Shown here: positions 34,170 through 45,374 of the stretch, piece by piece | How the letters are laid out: every line of letters starts with the position of its first letter | Numbering within the stretch: position 1 is the first letter of the stretch | NCBI GenBank assembly: GCA_013399115.1 | Contig: VXAA01003830.1 | Span: 132,720 to 196,719, forward strand | DNA length: 64,000 bases | Reading direction: 5' to 3' | Origin: Anseranas semipalmata | Lineage: Eukaryota > Chordata > Aves > Anseriformes > Anseranatidae | Position numbers and translations under genes: made by a program | Notes under the pieces: generated by a model | The model's input: only the letters and a program-made list of their open reading frames with translations | What the model was told of the DNA's origin: nothing | The model's database searches: none

Positions 34170-35433
34170 GTTCAAATAGGTTTTTTAAAAGCACACAGTT
34201 AGTAGAAAAGCTCTTTTGCTTCTTCTGCTCATATCCTGCTTTAACTATTTACATAGGTTTGTGGTGGGGTCTGAGCATCCCTGTCTACCATCACAGTCAA
34301 TTTCTTTCTAACATCTCTGAAAAGCATGTTGACAGCCAGAATCATTTTTTACTTAGTAAATTGTTCAGCTCTTAATCAAGGAAGAGGTTTAGAAAGAGCA
34401 CTGACTGCAGAAGGACTACTCGATGCTCCCTATTAAGCGAAGAGCCTGACTCAGAGCTCACAGAAGGAATGGTAATGTCTGAGTCCTACTAGAGAAACAA
34501 CTGAACTTCATATGAGAGGAATATGTTCAGCAAACAGAGCTAGTATCTACTCATCACCTTCAATGGAAGAAATACAGTAGCATTTAGTTATAACACTGCA
34601 TTTTTAAGTCCATATCAAGAATTCTAGAGGATAAATATAAATGTCTGCCAAACTCTACATGAACAGCTAGAAAAAAATATAGAAAGACGCTAGGTCTGTA
34701 TGAATCATATATGCTCCTTTATAGATATCTCAACAGAATTTACACGAGAAGATAGTTTTCTAGTTTTTAGGTTTTGGTTTTTTATTATTATTATTATTTG
34801 TTTGTTTTATTTTTAGTTAAATGTGGGATCTGTATCAATTGTTTTTCAAGTGATCCAAACAGACAGCATTGGAACCCAAAGTCCCCTGACTATGCAGTCT
34901 ATATATGCTGGAGCCAACAGGAATTTCTCTGTGGTGGACTAGCGTTCTGTTTCATTGTCACTTGGGAGGAGATATCTTTTTGGCAGAACAACAGTCCACT
35001 TTAAAGTGGCAGGTAGAAAGACAAATGTCAAAGCTGTTCACAGGGGTTCCAATTAGTGCCAATGTTGATAGGTTTCTTTGCCTGTGAAAGCTTCAGCTAA
35101 ACATCTAAGGCCCTAAAGAGCACATGGAATTGCAGAAGTAATTAAACAATTTGTTATATACTGCAAATAGCTCCTTCTGCCTTCTCTTAACACTATATGC
35201 ACTGGGAACATAAAAAGAGATATGGAGGATTTTGCACTTTTCAGCTTACTGTGGATACAGGCCAACGGCCTTACTGGTGAAACACTCCATATTCTCCCAG
35301 CAATCCCTGGAGCTATCTAACCCTGGGAGGAGGCACACAGGACAACCAAGTTAAAACTAGTGATTTACCTGAGAGGACATCTGGTAAACACATCGTAAGC
35401 ACAGGGCCTACTTTAGCATATTGACAGCTGCTT

Positions 35434-35532
35434 GTTGCAAAGAGGTGATTAAGCGTTTGAGATGGTCATGAGGCAGCATATGGCTTAGGTTTTGTGTTTT
35501 GTTTAATCCCACAGCATGCTCCCTTGGAAGTC
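35434..35532 (+). repeat. Duplicated ~100-bp unit, copy B
   Basis: It begins TTGCAAAGAGGTGATTAAG, continues GAGATGGTCATGAGGCAG and includes GTTTAATCCCACAGCATGCT. It is collinear with copy A (33929-34030). Flanking sequences of the two copies do not match each other, so the duplication is confined to about 100 bp, as expected for a dispersed element rather than a large segmental duplication. Confidence 0.75.
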
Positions 35533-36997
35533 ATGTACTTGCATTTGCAGGAGACAGATTTAGAATATTTGCTAAATGTCACCAAGTCTGCATGGATTTC
35601 CTGCATGGGAGCTGAAAGCTGACTCATTTGAAAGCTGGTATAAAAATTGGATCACCTTGATACTGCTAACAAATTTCTAATCACTTCACATTGTTTCATC
35701 ATTTACAGGAAAATCTCATGTAGGTAAACTAATTGATAAGTCTAGCTCATTCAATTAAAGAGAATAATTGAGACCCTTTCCTAAAGTCAGGTAGGTCAGG
35801 CCAAACACTTCGCTAATAAAAGTACACTACTATTCCTACCTATCAATGACTCTGTCAAACAGTGCTAGAGTCAGCTTATTTTTCATAGAAAGTCTTTTTT
35901 TTTCCCTGTTCATTAGTTTGATCCATGCACTTTATATCCTTTTGCCTGGACAGATAGTTCTTCTCCATCTTTTCTCATTGGCACAATACCTCAAGAGACC
36001 ATGAAATAACACCTGACATTTGTTGCTGCAGGAACCTACATTTGCTAGCAGAATTGAGCTCCCTACTTGAAAAGTAATTTGTTTTTATTTCCTTGCTCTA
36101 CCTTTGACTTCAAGAACAGTGTGCTCTGTTTATCTGAGAGGAGATAAAGACAAGACTGTCATCCCCACCCAAGACCTATATGTGCACACAGCTCATCCTG
36201 GTATGTACACAGGTGGAGTAAATTCCTCCACCTTAGGCATACATATCTCATACTTAATCCACTCTCCTGCCTGGGCAAAGTCATGCTTCCACCTTCCTCT
36301 CTCTCCTCCCATGACTGTCTGAAACAGGCCTATGTGGAGAGATGTGAAACAGATGGCTTGTAAAAGCTGTAATCACTGATGGCTGACCCCATCCAGCCAT
36401 CCTTTCCTCCAGGCAAAGAACTGGAGGAGGGGTTGAAGGAAGGTGTTAGAGATGGTTTTGTCAGATGGATAGGTTCATCTATATGTCCCTAATGTTCAGC
36501 CTGCAAATGATTTCAGATCCTGAACCTGGCTGCTCTCCAACCTCATACCATGATAAGATTTAGGCATGTATCACCCTCTCCATCCAGCTCACATGAGAAA
36601 GAAATTCAGGTACAGAAGCTGGAAGGGACCTGTGGTATGTTGTCATGGGACAAGACCTACCAGTATACTGCTGGGAACACCAAACCTCAGAGAAACAATC
36701 TTGTAGACAAGTAAGAGCTTGAAGTCTGCAGCATGCCAAAAGCCTTTGGTGGGAAGCTGAGCTTGTTGACTTGAGCTATTTCAATGGATGAAACTCATTC
36801 CTCCCTTCCTTCCCCAGAAATAATTTGGCATGTTGCTTTACTGGAATAGGCCAATGGCACTTTGCTACCTCAAAGGGTGTTACATGGGTATGTTTATCTT
36901 TGTAAATGAGGTGGGGAACAATTTTAAATGAATAGAAAATTTCTAAATAAAAAAAAAAAAGAATTTAGAAACCAAAACTATTTGAAAAAGATGACTG
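35533..36997. other. Non-coding DNA, nothing recognised
   Basis: Only short frames are open. A T run lies at about 35886-35897. The phrase AGCTGGAAGGGACCT near 36619-36633 faintly recalls CR1, but the context does not support it. An A run (36949-36960) leads into the assembly gap. Confidence 0.55.
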
Positions 36998-37358
36998 NNN
37001 NNNNNNNNNNNNNNNNNNNNNNNNNNNNNNNNNNNNNNNNNNNNNNNNNNNNNNNNNNNNNNNNNNNNNNNNNNNNNNNNNNNNNNNNNNNNNNNNNNNN
37101 NNNNNNNNNNNNNNNNNNNNNNNNNNNNNNNNNNNNNNNNNNNNNNNNNNNNNNNNNNNNNNNNNNNNNNNNNNNNNNNNNNNNNNNNNNNNNNNNNNNN
37201 NNNNNNNNNNNNNNNNNNNNNNNNNNNNNNNNNNNNNNNNNNNNNNNNNNNNNNNNNNNNNNNNNNNNNNNNNNNNNNNNNNNNNNNNNNNNNNNNNNNN
37301 NNNNNNNNNNNNNNNNNNNNNNNNNNNNNNNNNNNNNNNNNNNNNNNNNNNNNNNNNN
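36998..37358. other. Assembly gap (361 N)
   Basis: Unresolved bases. The right edge abuts a TA dinucleotide tract and the left edge follows an A run and A-rich sequence, so simple repeats are the probable cause. Frames drawn through the gap have no meaning. Confidence 1.
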
Positions 37359-37362
37359 ATAA

Positions 37363-37395
<33 letters not shown>
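37359..37395. repeat. TA-rich microsatellite at gap edge
   Basis: ATAATATATGTG followed by an alternating TA run. It continues an unknown distance into the gap. Confidence 0.9.
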
Positions 37396-37429
37396 GGATA
37401 TTTTGAAATGTCAAGAACTTTTCTTTGAC

Positions 37430-37500
37430 CTTTTCAATTAATTCTTGGTTTCTTTTCAATTCTTTTCAAATTCTTTTCAATTAATTCTTGGTTTTTTTTT
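37430..37500. repeat. Short direct duplication next to the gap
   Basis: The phrase TTTTCAATTAATTCTTGGTTT occurs twice about 48 bp apart, with TCTTTTCAA units repeated between the copies. It may be genuine slippage or a mis-assembly at the gap edge. Confidence 0.75.
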
Positions 37501-39947
37501 TGTGTCAGGCAATATTTTTCATTAAAAAAAAAACTTAAATGAAAGACAGAGAAATATATGATTTAAATAATTTTGGAGTATGTAATGGAGTATGTAACAA
37601 CACAAAATATTTAATTATGGGCTGAAAGAGATGTTTTGAATTAATAAAAAACTAACAAGGATAGAGGTGTTTCTCCCTTCTCTCCAAAATGAGAACTGCT
37701 TTCGCTATAACTGATTTTCTTTCCTTATATTTTGGCAGATTTGTGAGCCACCAGACTAAAACATCACATTATTTGCTCACCTATATTCATAAGGCACTTC
37801 AAAACAACCAGGATAAGACTGCCAAATATCATTTGTATGTTCTTAATCACTTTGTTCATTCCAATTTCAGGTGACACTATCCAACAGGATTGCTATTGCT
37901 CTCTGTGGAAACAGATTCCTCTCCTAATAACTTTTATTATATACTCAAATACTCAGTATAAACTGTACTAAATAATAATAATAATCAAACTGTAAATTCA
38001 GATACTTGATATTGAGCTCAAGGCAAGTTCAAATCTTTTGTAAATAAATATTAATCTAAAATATGGAAAAGTATGAAAGAAGGTGTTGCAAAAAGAACAG
38101 ACATTTGAATATAGATTTGAATATTATATCACTACTATGTCAGAGTCCTCTCCACACAGTTTTAGAGCACACAATAAGTCTATTGTGTAATGAAAAGACT
38201 CAGCTGTGGAAAGAAATGCCCAGCTGCATAGTCATAAATGATTAAAGACTGAAGTTTTTGCTTTGTGAGAGAGATTTATTTGTTTATGAATATAGTTCAT
38301 AGTGCTTAATCCCAACAGTGCCCTGTAGAAGATAACAAATGAAAGAGCCATGTAAAAGACTGTGGCCCACACTTGCAATGGAAAAAATATCAGTGTTTGG
38401 ACTTGAAGATGCAGCAGGAAGGTGATTACTGGAACAGAGCGAGAGCAGCTATAACACAGGGTGGACAGACTCTACATTGGTATTCTTTGAGGTTAGCAAG
38501 ATGCATCTAAAAAGCCAGAGAGATACTTTAATGAAGTAACAATGTATATATAACTTGGACTGGGAGATTTTGCCTGCTATTTGGATCATCTATTGACTTG
38601 CAACTGGAAACCTGTGATGCATTTGTACCTGTTCATTTAAACAATGTTCAGGAATCCCTTTGATATTACTGCAGCCTGTAATGGAGAAGACACTTTCACT
38701 CCCACAACCACACACGTTCATAATCATATTACTCATTTTCTTTTTGGCTGTTCTCCTTCCTGCATAGTTTGAGAAAAAGAATATGATTTTTTTCTTTTTC
38801 ATAGAAGAAAAAAGTATTTTTTTTTTTTTGAAATTTAATTCACGTAGTCAAATAAGAGTAGCTTATGTCCTATTATGTTACAGGCCATTGAAGTGCCTAC
38901 ATCTTAGTACTAAGTTTATCTAGACGTATGGTGGATTATCTCTCATGTTGCATTTCCCCTGATTTTTTTTGGCATCTAATCAAGACCGAGGTATAACTCA
39001 GTCACAAATTCAAACTTACAGTCTATGAAACCTCTATTCAGGTGCAATCTAATTGATAAATTTCTCCTGTTTTATTTGTTTCTTATCCAAAAATCCTCTC
39101 CAAGGATCATTCCTCCTCAAGTCTCATTTCTGTTAGGATAGAGTTATGTTTTATCTTGCTCTGTCTTCTCTTGATGGAAGGAATCACCTTCAGCAGAATG
39201 AAGCTCTCTTCATCAATGAGCTTATTGTTTGATGATTATGACACTCCTCAGAAGCAGAAAACAGTGGTTTAAAACTTGCTTCCCTCTGGAGTGAAATACA
39301 AGTATTCACACTTCCTGAATGCAGTAACCACTGGAGTCTTACATGAAAGATGCTTTTTTCTTGATTCATTTTTTAAAGAATCTTTTAAAAAGAATGAGTC
39401 CTGTGCGTTTTTTTTTTTTTCCTCCACAATGCTTGTATGTTTTTGTGGGATCTGGTTTGAAGATTTTTATTTAGTATCAGATGTATTTAGCATCAGACTT
39501 TACCTGAAACACAATGTAAAATACTGTCCAATGTTCTTTAGTCTGGGTAACACCAGAGGTCCAACAAAACAATCAGTGATGTCACTGGTCCTCAGAAATA
39601 GTAGTCTAATGATACAGAGCAAAACAGTGTTATAGCTTTCTTGTTATATTCCTATGAACAATGAGAACATTTTAAGAATTAACTTATAGTGTGATCTTGG
39701 CAGACTTGGGCAGATCAAGATTTTGCAATTTTTTAAAACAAAACAAAACAAAAAATCTCTTTATCTGCAGGATGAATGAATCCCTTCAATACACTGTAAA
39801 TGTTACCCTGGCTGTGATCCAAGGGTTGTGATGTGGAAGGAATAAGTTGCTTAATTTCTTCATTTGAAGCCTTTGTTAAAAAATGTTTTAATCTTTTCTT
39901 GACTCCACTGTAGTTTAAAGCCTGGTTTAACATTCCAGCCAGGCCAC
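37501..39947. other. Non-coding AT-rich DNA
   Basis: No gene recognised. A 12-bp tandem duplication GGAGTATGTAAT/C lies at 37575-37598. T runs occur at about 38817-38830 and 39409-39420, and a CAAAA repeat at about 39737-39752. The 119-codon + frame at 39276-39635 shows no domain. Confidence 0.55.
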
Positions 39948-40019
39948 AACAAAGAGCATCATTGTTTGACATGCTTTTCCTACAGAGCCTGTCAGATGTG
40001 CTGCATTATCTAAACAATG
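39948..40019. promoter_or_regulatory. Cluster of SOX-type motifs
   Basis: AACAAAG (39948-39954), CATTGTTT (39960-39967) and AAACAATG (40012-40019) lie within 72 bp. The last two are exact reverse complements of each other. SOX/HMG proteins bind such ACAAWG cores. The motifs are short and common in AT-rich DNA, so the functional call is weak. Confidence 0.15.
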
Positions 40020-42799
40020 TTGGCAGCAAGTACACAAGTAGCAAGTGTGAATCAAATCAAAGATGCTCACAAATCCAGACTCCAAGCCTGAATGTTCCCA
40101 TACTCCAAGAGTGTAGCAAGAGTGTCTTGTTATCAATAGGCCTAATCGATGATAATCCTATCATTTAGGATTTGAATACAAAACTTGATGGATTCCTACT
40201 GGTGGGGAATAGCCCACACCACTGTTTGACTTTGTGTTTCCATCCCACATTGGAACTATCAAATTAGGAATTATTCAACTTCATGCTTTATCTCAATTGT
40301 GCAAAAATAGGGTTGGTCCCAGATGAATGATGTCTGATCCTTGCTGACAGACATGACTGTAGGTCCCAGTGCAGGGGATAAGCAGTGAAGCTATGGGCTT
40401 AGCTGCTGATCCTCTTGCAACTGGCCTCAGCCTCACCTTCCAACCTATTCCACCATGTTTGGCACCATCCTAGTGGCACCATCCTAACCATCTCAACGAA
40501 ATCTGCCCTCTCAGCTATTCATGTGAGCTTTCCCTCACCTATTTCCATCTAAATGAATTAGGCTAGTAAAGATCTCCTATTTAAACTTTGAAGCTGGTCT
40601 GACTCATGATGAGTAAAACGTGTTTGGGACTGATTGTATGAACAGTTCAGCCTGAAGGTCTGAGGAAAGCAGCACGGAGAAGACAACTATGCCAGGTCTT
40701 TGTTGCTATGAATATAGGCAATTTCTGAGTAAAGAAAGGTATCTGTGGAAGGATTTCACTAACTTACGTTTTTCTGTATCATTCCTGCTTCCAAATTGTG
40801 ATACCTTCAAAGGAATTTTTATTTTTCAAAAATATGTTTTTGAAAGCATACTTTAATACAAGCTACAGTACCCTTAAAATAAGTTTTAAAGAGTGTTTCA
40901 GGGAAAGCTCCACTTAACAACAAAACCAAGCGGTAAGAACTAGATTACATATATTCAATGTAATAAACTAATAGCAGTGAATATGAATTGTGGTTCCATA
41001 TGTTTGCCACGCAATAACAATTAGTTTGAGGTTCTGTGAGAGTTTTAGAACTTTTACTGTGGGAGGTGCCACCATATAACACACAGATTAAGGGGCCTGA
41101 ACATGGCAGATGCTAACTGAAGATCCCAGTCTTTGTAACAGTGCAAAATTAGGCTCAGCTGTGTGGACTTAGAAGGGATAGAACGTGTACTCGATTTCAG
41201 CACACCACAGCAGGCCAAATTGTGCCTCAACAGCCTCTGTGAAATAAGGTGGTCTTCCCTTTATCACCTCATTACTCCATGTTGTCAAATATTTTACTTT
41301 CTACGCTCACAAGAAGAAACCCTAACTAATTGACTGCCATACAGGATTTTGCTACTGTTACTAAAATTAGGCATAAGTATAAAAAGGTTTCATCTTCTGC
41401 TGCCTTTTGGTATAATTCTTCAAAAGCCAGCTCTCACTTCTGTAATGTTACATTTCATTTTCTTTCAAACAAAGAAATACATTTTATACTGCAACTTTAA
41501 ATACACAACAATAAACTTAAGAGGATTCTATAGTACAGTGAGTATTTAATAGAAATCAGAAACTTGCCAAGTTTAGTTGACCTTCAATGTCAGGTTTGCA
41601 ATATTATAGAGAGTTAAAAAATAAAACAAAGAATATTTACTTTTCAAACCATTTCAGTGAAAGGTAAATCTGGATATCTATTTTCATCAGGTATTTTAAA
41701 AATAGATAACAAAAATAATGTCACTCCATTTCAGTTTGATCAAATGAAAAAAGGTGTTTCCTGACTACTGCATGCAATTTAATTTTGTGTTTAACAACAA
41801 AGAAAAAAATAAATTAAAAATAATACAAATGTGAAGGACAATTGTCTTTTTTGAAGAGTTTAAAGGCTAAACTTCAACATTTGTCTGGTGGATGGTTCTT
41901 AAAAAAAGTTTGTTCAGACAGCTGGAAGGAAAAGAAAAGAATTCTTACTGTCAGTAAAAGTAAGTTGGTTCTTGTAACAGGGATTTTCTAACTCTAATTT
42001 TTTTTCTCCTTAATTTTTTAATTATATTTTATTGTAATAATGAAATGCAACATTACAGAAAAACAATACAAGATCATCATGAAAATAAAGAAAAAAGAAA
42101 ATCTTCAATAGGTTATAATAAAAAAATGACGACAGTAAGCCAGCAAGCGTGTATGTATCTTTTCATCTACTTTGTGAGCAGGGCAACAAGTTCTGTCTTT
42201 GTAAAAATTATTGGTTTTAAATTAAAAAAATATATATATTGTGGTAAAAGTAAATTAATTTATAGCTGAATCACCTTGTTTATTTTAATACTGTAATTAT
42301 TAGTTCCAAAATTCTAAAAGATTTTAATTCTTGCTTTCAGGAACTCTGCATTTCAAATAACTTCTAAATGCCAAATTCTATAAGAAGGAGATATTTTGCT
42401 AGGAGAATGATGTCATCATTAATATAGCAGGGCAAAAGGAAACTCAATCGAAAAACAAATGACATAAACAATAGTAAAGAGGTTTAAGTAAATATTTGTA
42501 AGTGTTGCCAACCTGATTCATTTTCTTCTGCCTGAGGAAAAACCATGGTTGGTTACTGAATATAGATGTAAAAAATGTTCTGTGTCCAAATTCTTACCCT
42601 AATTTCATGTCAATTTACAAAGAGAATGAAAATTAAGAGTTGCATCTTTGCTTTCTCCTAACTTTGAAACTTTAAACATGCTTCATTTCAGAGAATTTTC
42701 ACCGAATTAGAAATAGGGTTGTTTCTTCTCTTCAAGTGTGCTCTCCCTCTCCTTTTCTCTATTTCATTACTGGAATTTTCCAAAACTTGGCTGCATACA
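40020..42799. other. Non-coding AT-rich DNA
   Basis: Short frames only. A 14-bp tandem duplication (GGCACCATCCTA units) lies at 40461-40488. Strongly A/T-rich around 41600-42300. Nothing else is recognised. Confidence 0.6.
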
Positions 42800-42889
42800 A
42801 AAATAAAATAAAATAAAATAAAATAAAATAAAATAAAATAAAATAAAATAAAATAAAATAAAATAAAATAAAATAAAATAAAATAAAAT
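42800..42889. repeat. (AAAAT)18 microsatellite
   Basis: Ninety bases form 18 uninterrupted copies of AAAAT. The perfect state indicates recent expansion and probable length polymorphism. The minus-strand frame reading repeated FILFY is an artefact of the repeat. Confidence 0.98.
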
Positions 42890-43499
42890 CTTTACAGTCA
42901 ACAACAAGAAAATGCGTTTTGTGGGGTGGATCTGGCAGAACAATACAAACTCTCTATCACCTTTCAGCCCAAAACTGGGGGAAGATTTGGGGCACTCTTC
43001 TAGATCTAGAAACAACCTTTACCTATCATGAGCCACAGAAGGGGACCAAGCTTCTGGATGTGCAGTCCAACGCAGAGCTATTGCCCACAGCCACACCTTT
43101 CCCTTCACCATGGCCATCCATGTAAGAGCACATCATACAAGGACTACAAACTCTGATCTCACTCCTATGTTAGTTCATTCTCAGGGTAAGGAAATTTTCA
43201 TTTCAAGCTTCCTTTGCACATCAGAAAAGAGCTAAGCAGAAGGATAACATAGCATGATCAGATAACGCACTATGCACATACTGTCTGCTGTGCCATCTGC
43301 AACACTAGACATGAACAGAAAGTCATCTGTCCCCTTCCTCCCCTTGTGATTCGGGAAGAAAGGCAATCAGATCTTGAACCACACTAACTCTTCTTCTTCC
43401 ACATCAGTACTTCCGTATTGAGCAAGCACATAGTTAATACTCTATTTCTCTCTCTGCCAACCTGGGCAGAAGCCCTGTGAAACCTGCTCTCCTTCCTAG

Positions 43500-44080
43500 C
43501 CAAAAGTCAGCAGTGTGGCTGATAACAATGTCCCTGGAATATTCATGTCCAGGCAGCATAGCCCAACATCTCCTGCTAACCACCTGGGGCTGCCATGTCT
43601 GATATCCAATCAATATTCCAGCTCAAAATTATATTAGTTAATTGTGACCAAAAGTTATTACATCTTTACATGACTATAAAATACAGATAATACATCCACC
43701 CTCTTAAATGGCATCTCTAACAATTGCCATTGAGCTGTAATCCTTTATTGAAAAACCTGGTTAGAGTTTAATGAAACCTGTGTAAAATTTTAAACTGTAA
43801 TTATTTTAATCTTGCTTCCCTGGCAGATTAATGAGGAACATTTAACATCCTTTCTCACTGATCTCTTTTAATTTATTCCTGCAATATTTATTCTCATTCT
43901 GTTTTAAGACTGGCCAGAAATGATACTGGATTAATGCAGCAGATATGGAAGAAATCAGATAACCATTTTAATTCTTTTGATATTGTGCTGAATTGCCTAA
44001 TAACTGGCAGTGACCAGATAATGCTTTGTTTTTAAAGTGCTTGTAAACTGGCAACATCCATTTGTCTTATACAATTGGGT
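43500..44080. promoter_or_regulatory. Candidate conserved non-coding element
   Basis: Non-repetitive sequence rich in homeodomain-like cores. Examples are TTAGTTAATTGT near 43634, GTAATTATTTTAAT near 43798, GATTAATGAGG near 43827 and TTAATTTATT near 43869. Other intact-looking motifs are CCAATCAATATT, near 43606, and CAGATAATGC. All frames are short. The texture (no low complexity, evenly spaced TAAT cores, AT-rich but varied) resembles deeply conserved enhancers near developmental genes. This is an impression from reading, not an alignment. Confidence 0.22.
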
Positions 44081-45343
44081 CTTCTTTTTTTGGTCGCAAT
44101 TCACTCACACAGCATAATCTCACTGGTAAAAGCTGGCACAGACCTCTACAGTCTCTGAAGTCTTTAGACCAGGTCCCTCATCTCTGTTAGGCAAAAAACT
44201 TCCTTTTTCACACAAACTCATTCTTTTCCTCTGCAAATTGAAGGAGGCTAAAATTTCCAGAATAGGTTATTGGAAGCGAGGCTGCATTTTTAAATGTATA
44301 AAACACAGCAAGAAATATCACAAAAGAAACTCCTGGGTAGTAATGGCTTGGAAAAATTGACCTTGATCATGAGAGAGTTAAATAACTCCCAGTACTCATC
44401 TTCTGTGACTGTAATGGGCATTAACATTTTTCAGACTTTCTTGGTACAGAAGATCCAAGACTCTTAGTCACAGAGAGGAAATATTTGGAGTCCCCCTCTG
44501 TAGAGAAACATCACAAAAGTGGGACAGCATTCAAAAGGGTGGGCCAAAGGCAGCATTCACAGGCCCACATGTATTTTGAGGTGTTTCATAATGGCAGCTT
44601 GTGCCAGAACTGAAGAATTCAGCCACAAAACAGAAATATGTTGTGGGAGGGCCACAGAGCTCACCTGGCTTACTTCATGCACATGGGCCAGGAAAGGTCT
44701 GGCATAGAACCAGCAGATAGCCCAGCTTAATCTTCCAGATCACAGATAAGGTTACATTATCTGCATATATGCAGATATATATATATATATATCTGTTTGT
44801 GCCCACACTTGTCAGTCTTTCTGTTAATCTGACTGTACCCATAACTTTTGAATCTATCAGCCAATCTCGGTGAAAAAAGGCTGTCAGAAATGAAATGCTA
44901 CAAGTTCAGTAAAAAGGCATTGCTGCCCAGAAGAAAAAACTCTCCTTAAGAAGCCCCATTTAGGAACAGGCTTCAGTTGAGCTCACACCATGGTGAAAAA
45001 GATTGCCTAAATGCCTGAAATGCAAAATAAATAAATAAATAAATAAAAATAATAAAAAAAAAAACTTTCAAATGGGGCTTACACTTTACTAGACACCAGA
45101 GAATCCAACCGTGAGGTGCAAACCCATAGGAAACCAGGCTTCATTTGTTCCGCTCTCTGCACAGGGAGCTCCTTGTTTGTAGTAAAAGCAAGGATGACTT
45201 TCAGTGCAGTTTCGCTTTCCACCAATGTTATTTATTTATACCACACTGCAAATGTGAATGGCATTTTGCCTTTCCTCCAATGTTTCTGTCTTGAGGAACT
45301 TGGCCTACAGGCCAAAATTTTGTCCTCAAATTCACTTTCTCCA
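44081..45343. other. Non-coding DNA with palindromic AT repeat
   Basis: No gene recognised. It contains adjacent palindromes CTGCATATATGCAG (44761-44774) and a 24-bp CAG(AT)nCTG palindrome (44772-44795), plus an AAAT-type simple repeat at about 45024-45064. A relic of ancient dispersed repeat is possible around 45290-45400 (AGGCCAAAATTTTGTCCTC ... CCATTGAAGTCAGT). Confidence 0.55.
44761..44795. repeat. Overlapping AT-rich palindromes
   Basis: CTGCATATATGCAG and CAG(AT)nCTG overlap by three bases, and each is perfectly self-complementary. Such tracts can extrude as cruciforms and are often length-variable. Confidence 0.9.
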
Positions 45344-45374
45344 GGAACGTTTCACTGTTAACTTGATACGGGAA

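Noticed and set aside
36600..36720. Possible CR1 relic (AGCTGGAAGGGACCT)
   Set aside because: Only one short phrase matches. The octamer end and the following blocks are absent.
36928..37459. Open frames of 144 and 164 codons
   Set aside because: They run through the 361-N assembly gap and consist mostly of undetermined residues.
42767..43015. Minus-strand frame with repeated FILFY
   Set aside because: It is a translation of the AAAAT microsatellite.
45345..45374. Microexon-like 30 nt (ERFTVNLIRE) between CTTTCTCCAG and GTAAGT
   Set aside because: The splice sites look good, but the segment sits inside what appears to be an eroded ancient repeat (GGCCAAAATTTTGTCCTC ... CCATTGAAGTCAGT), so a decoy is more likely.
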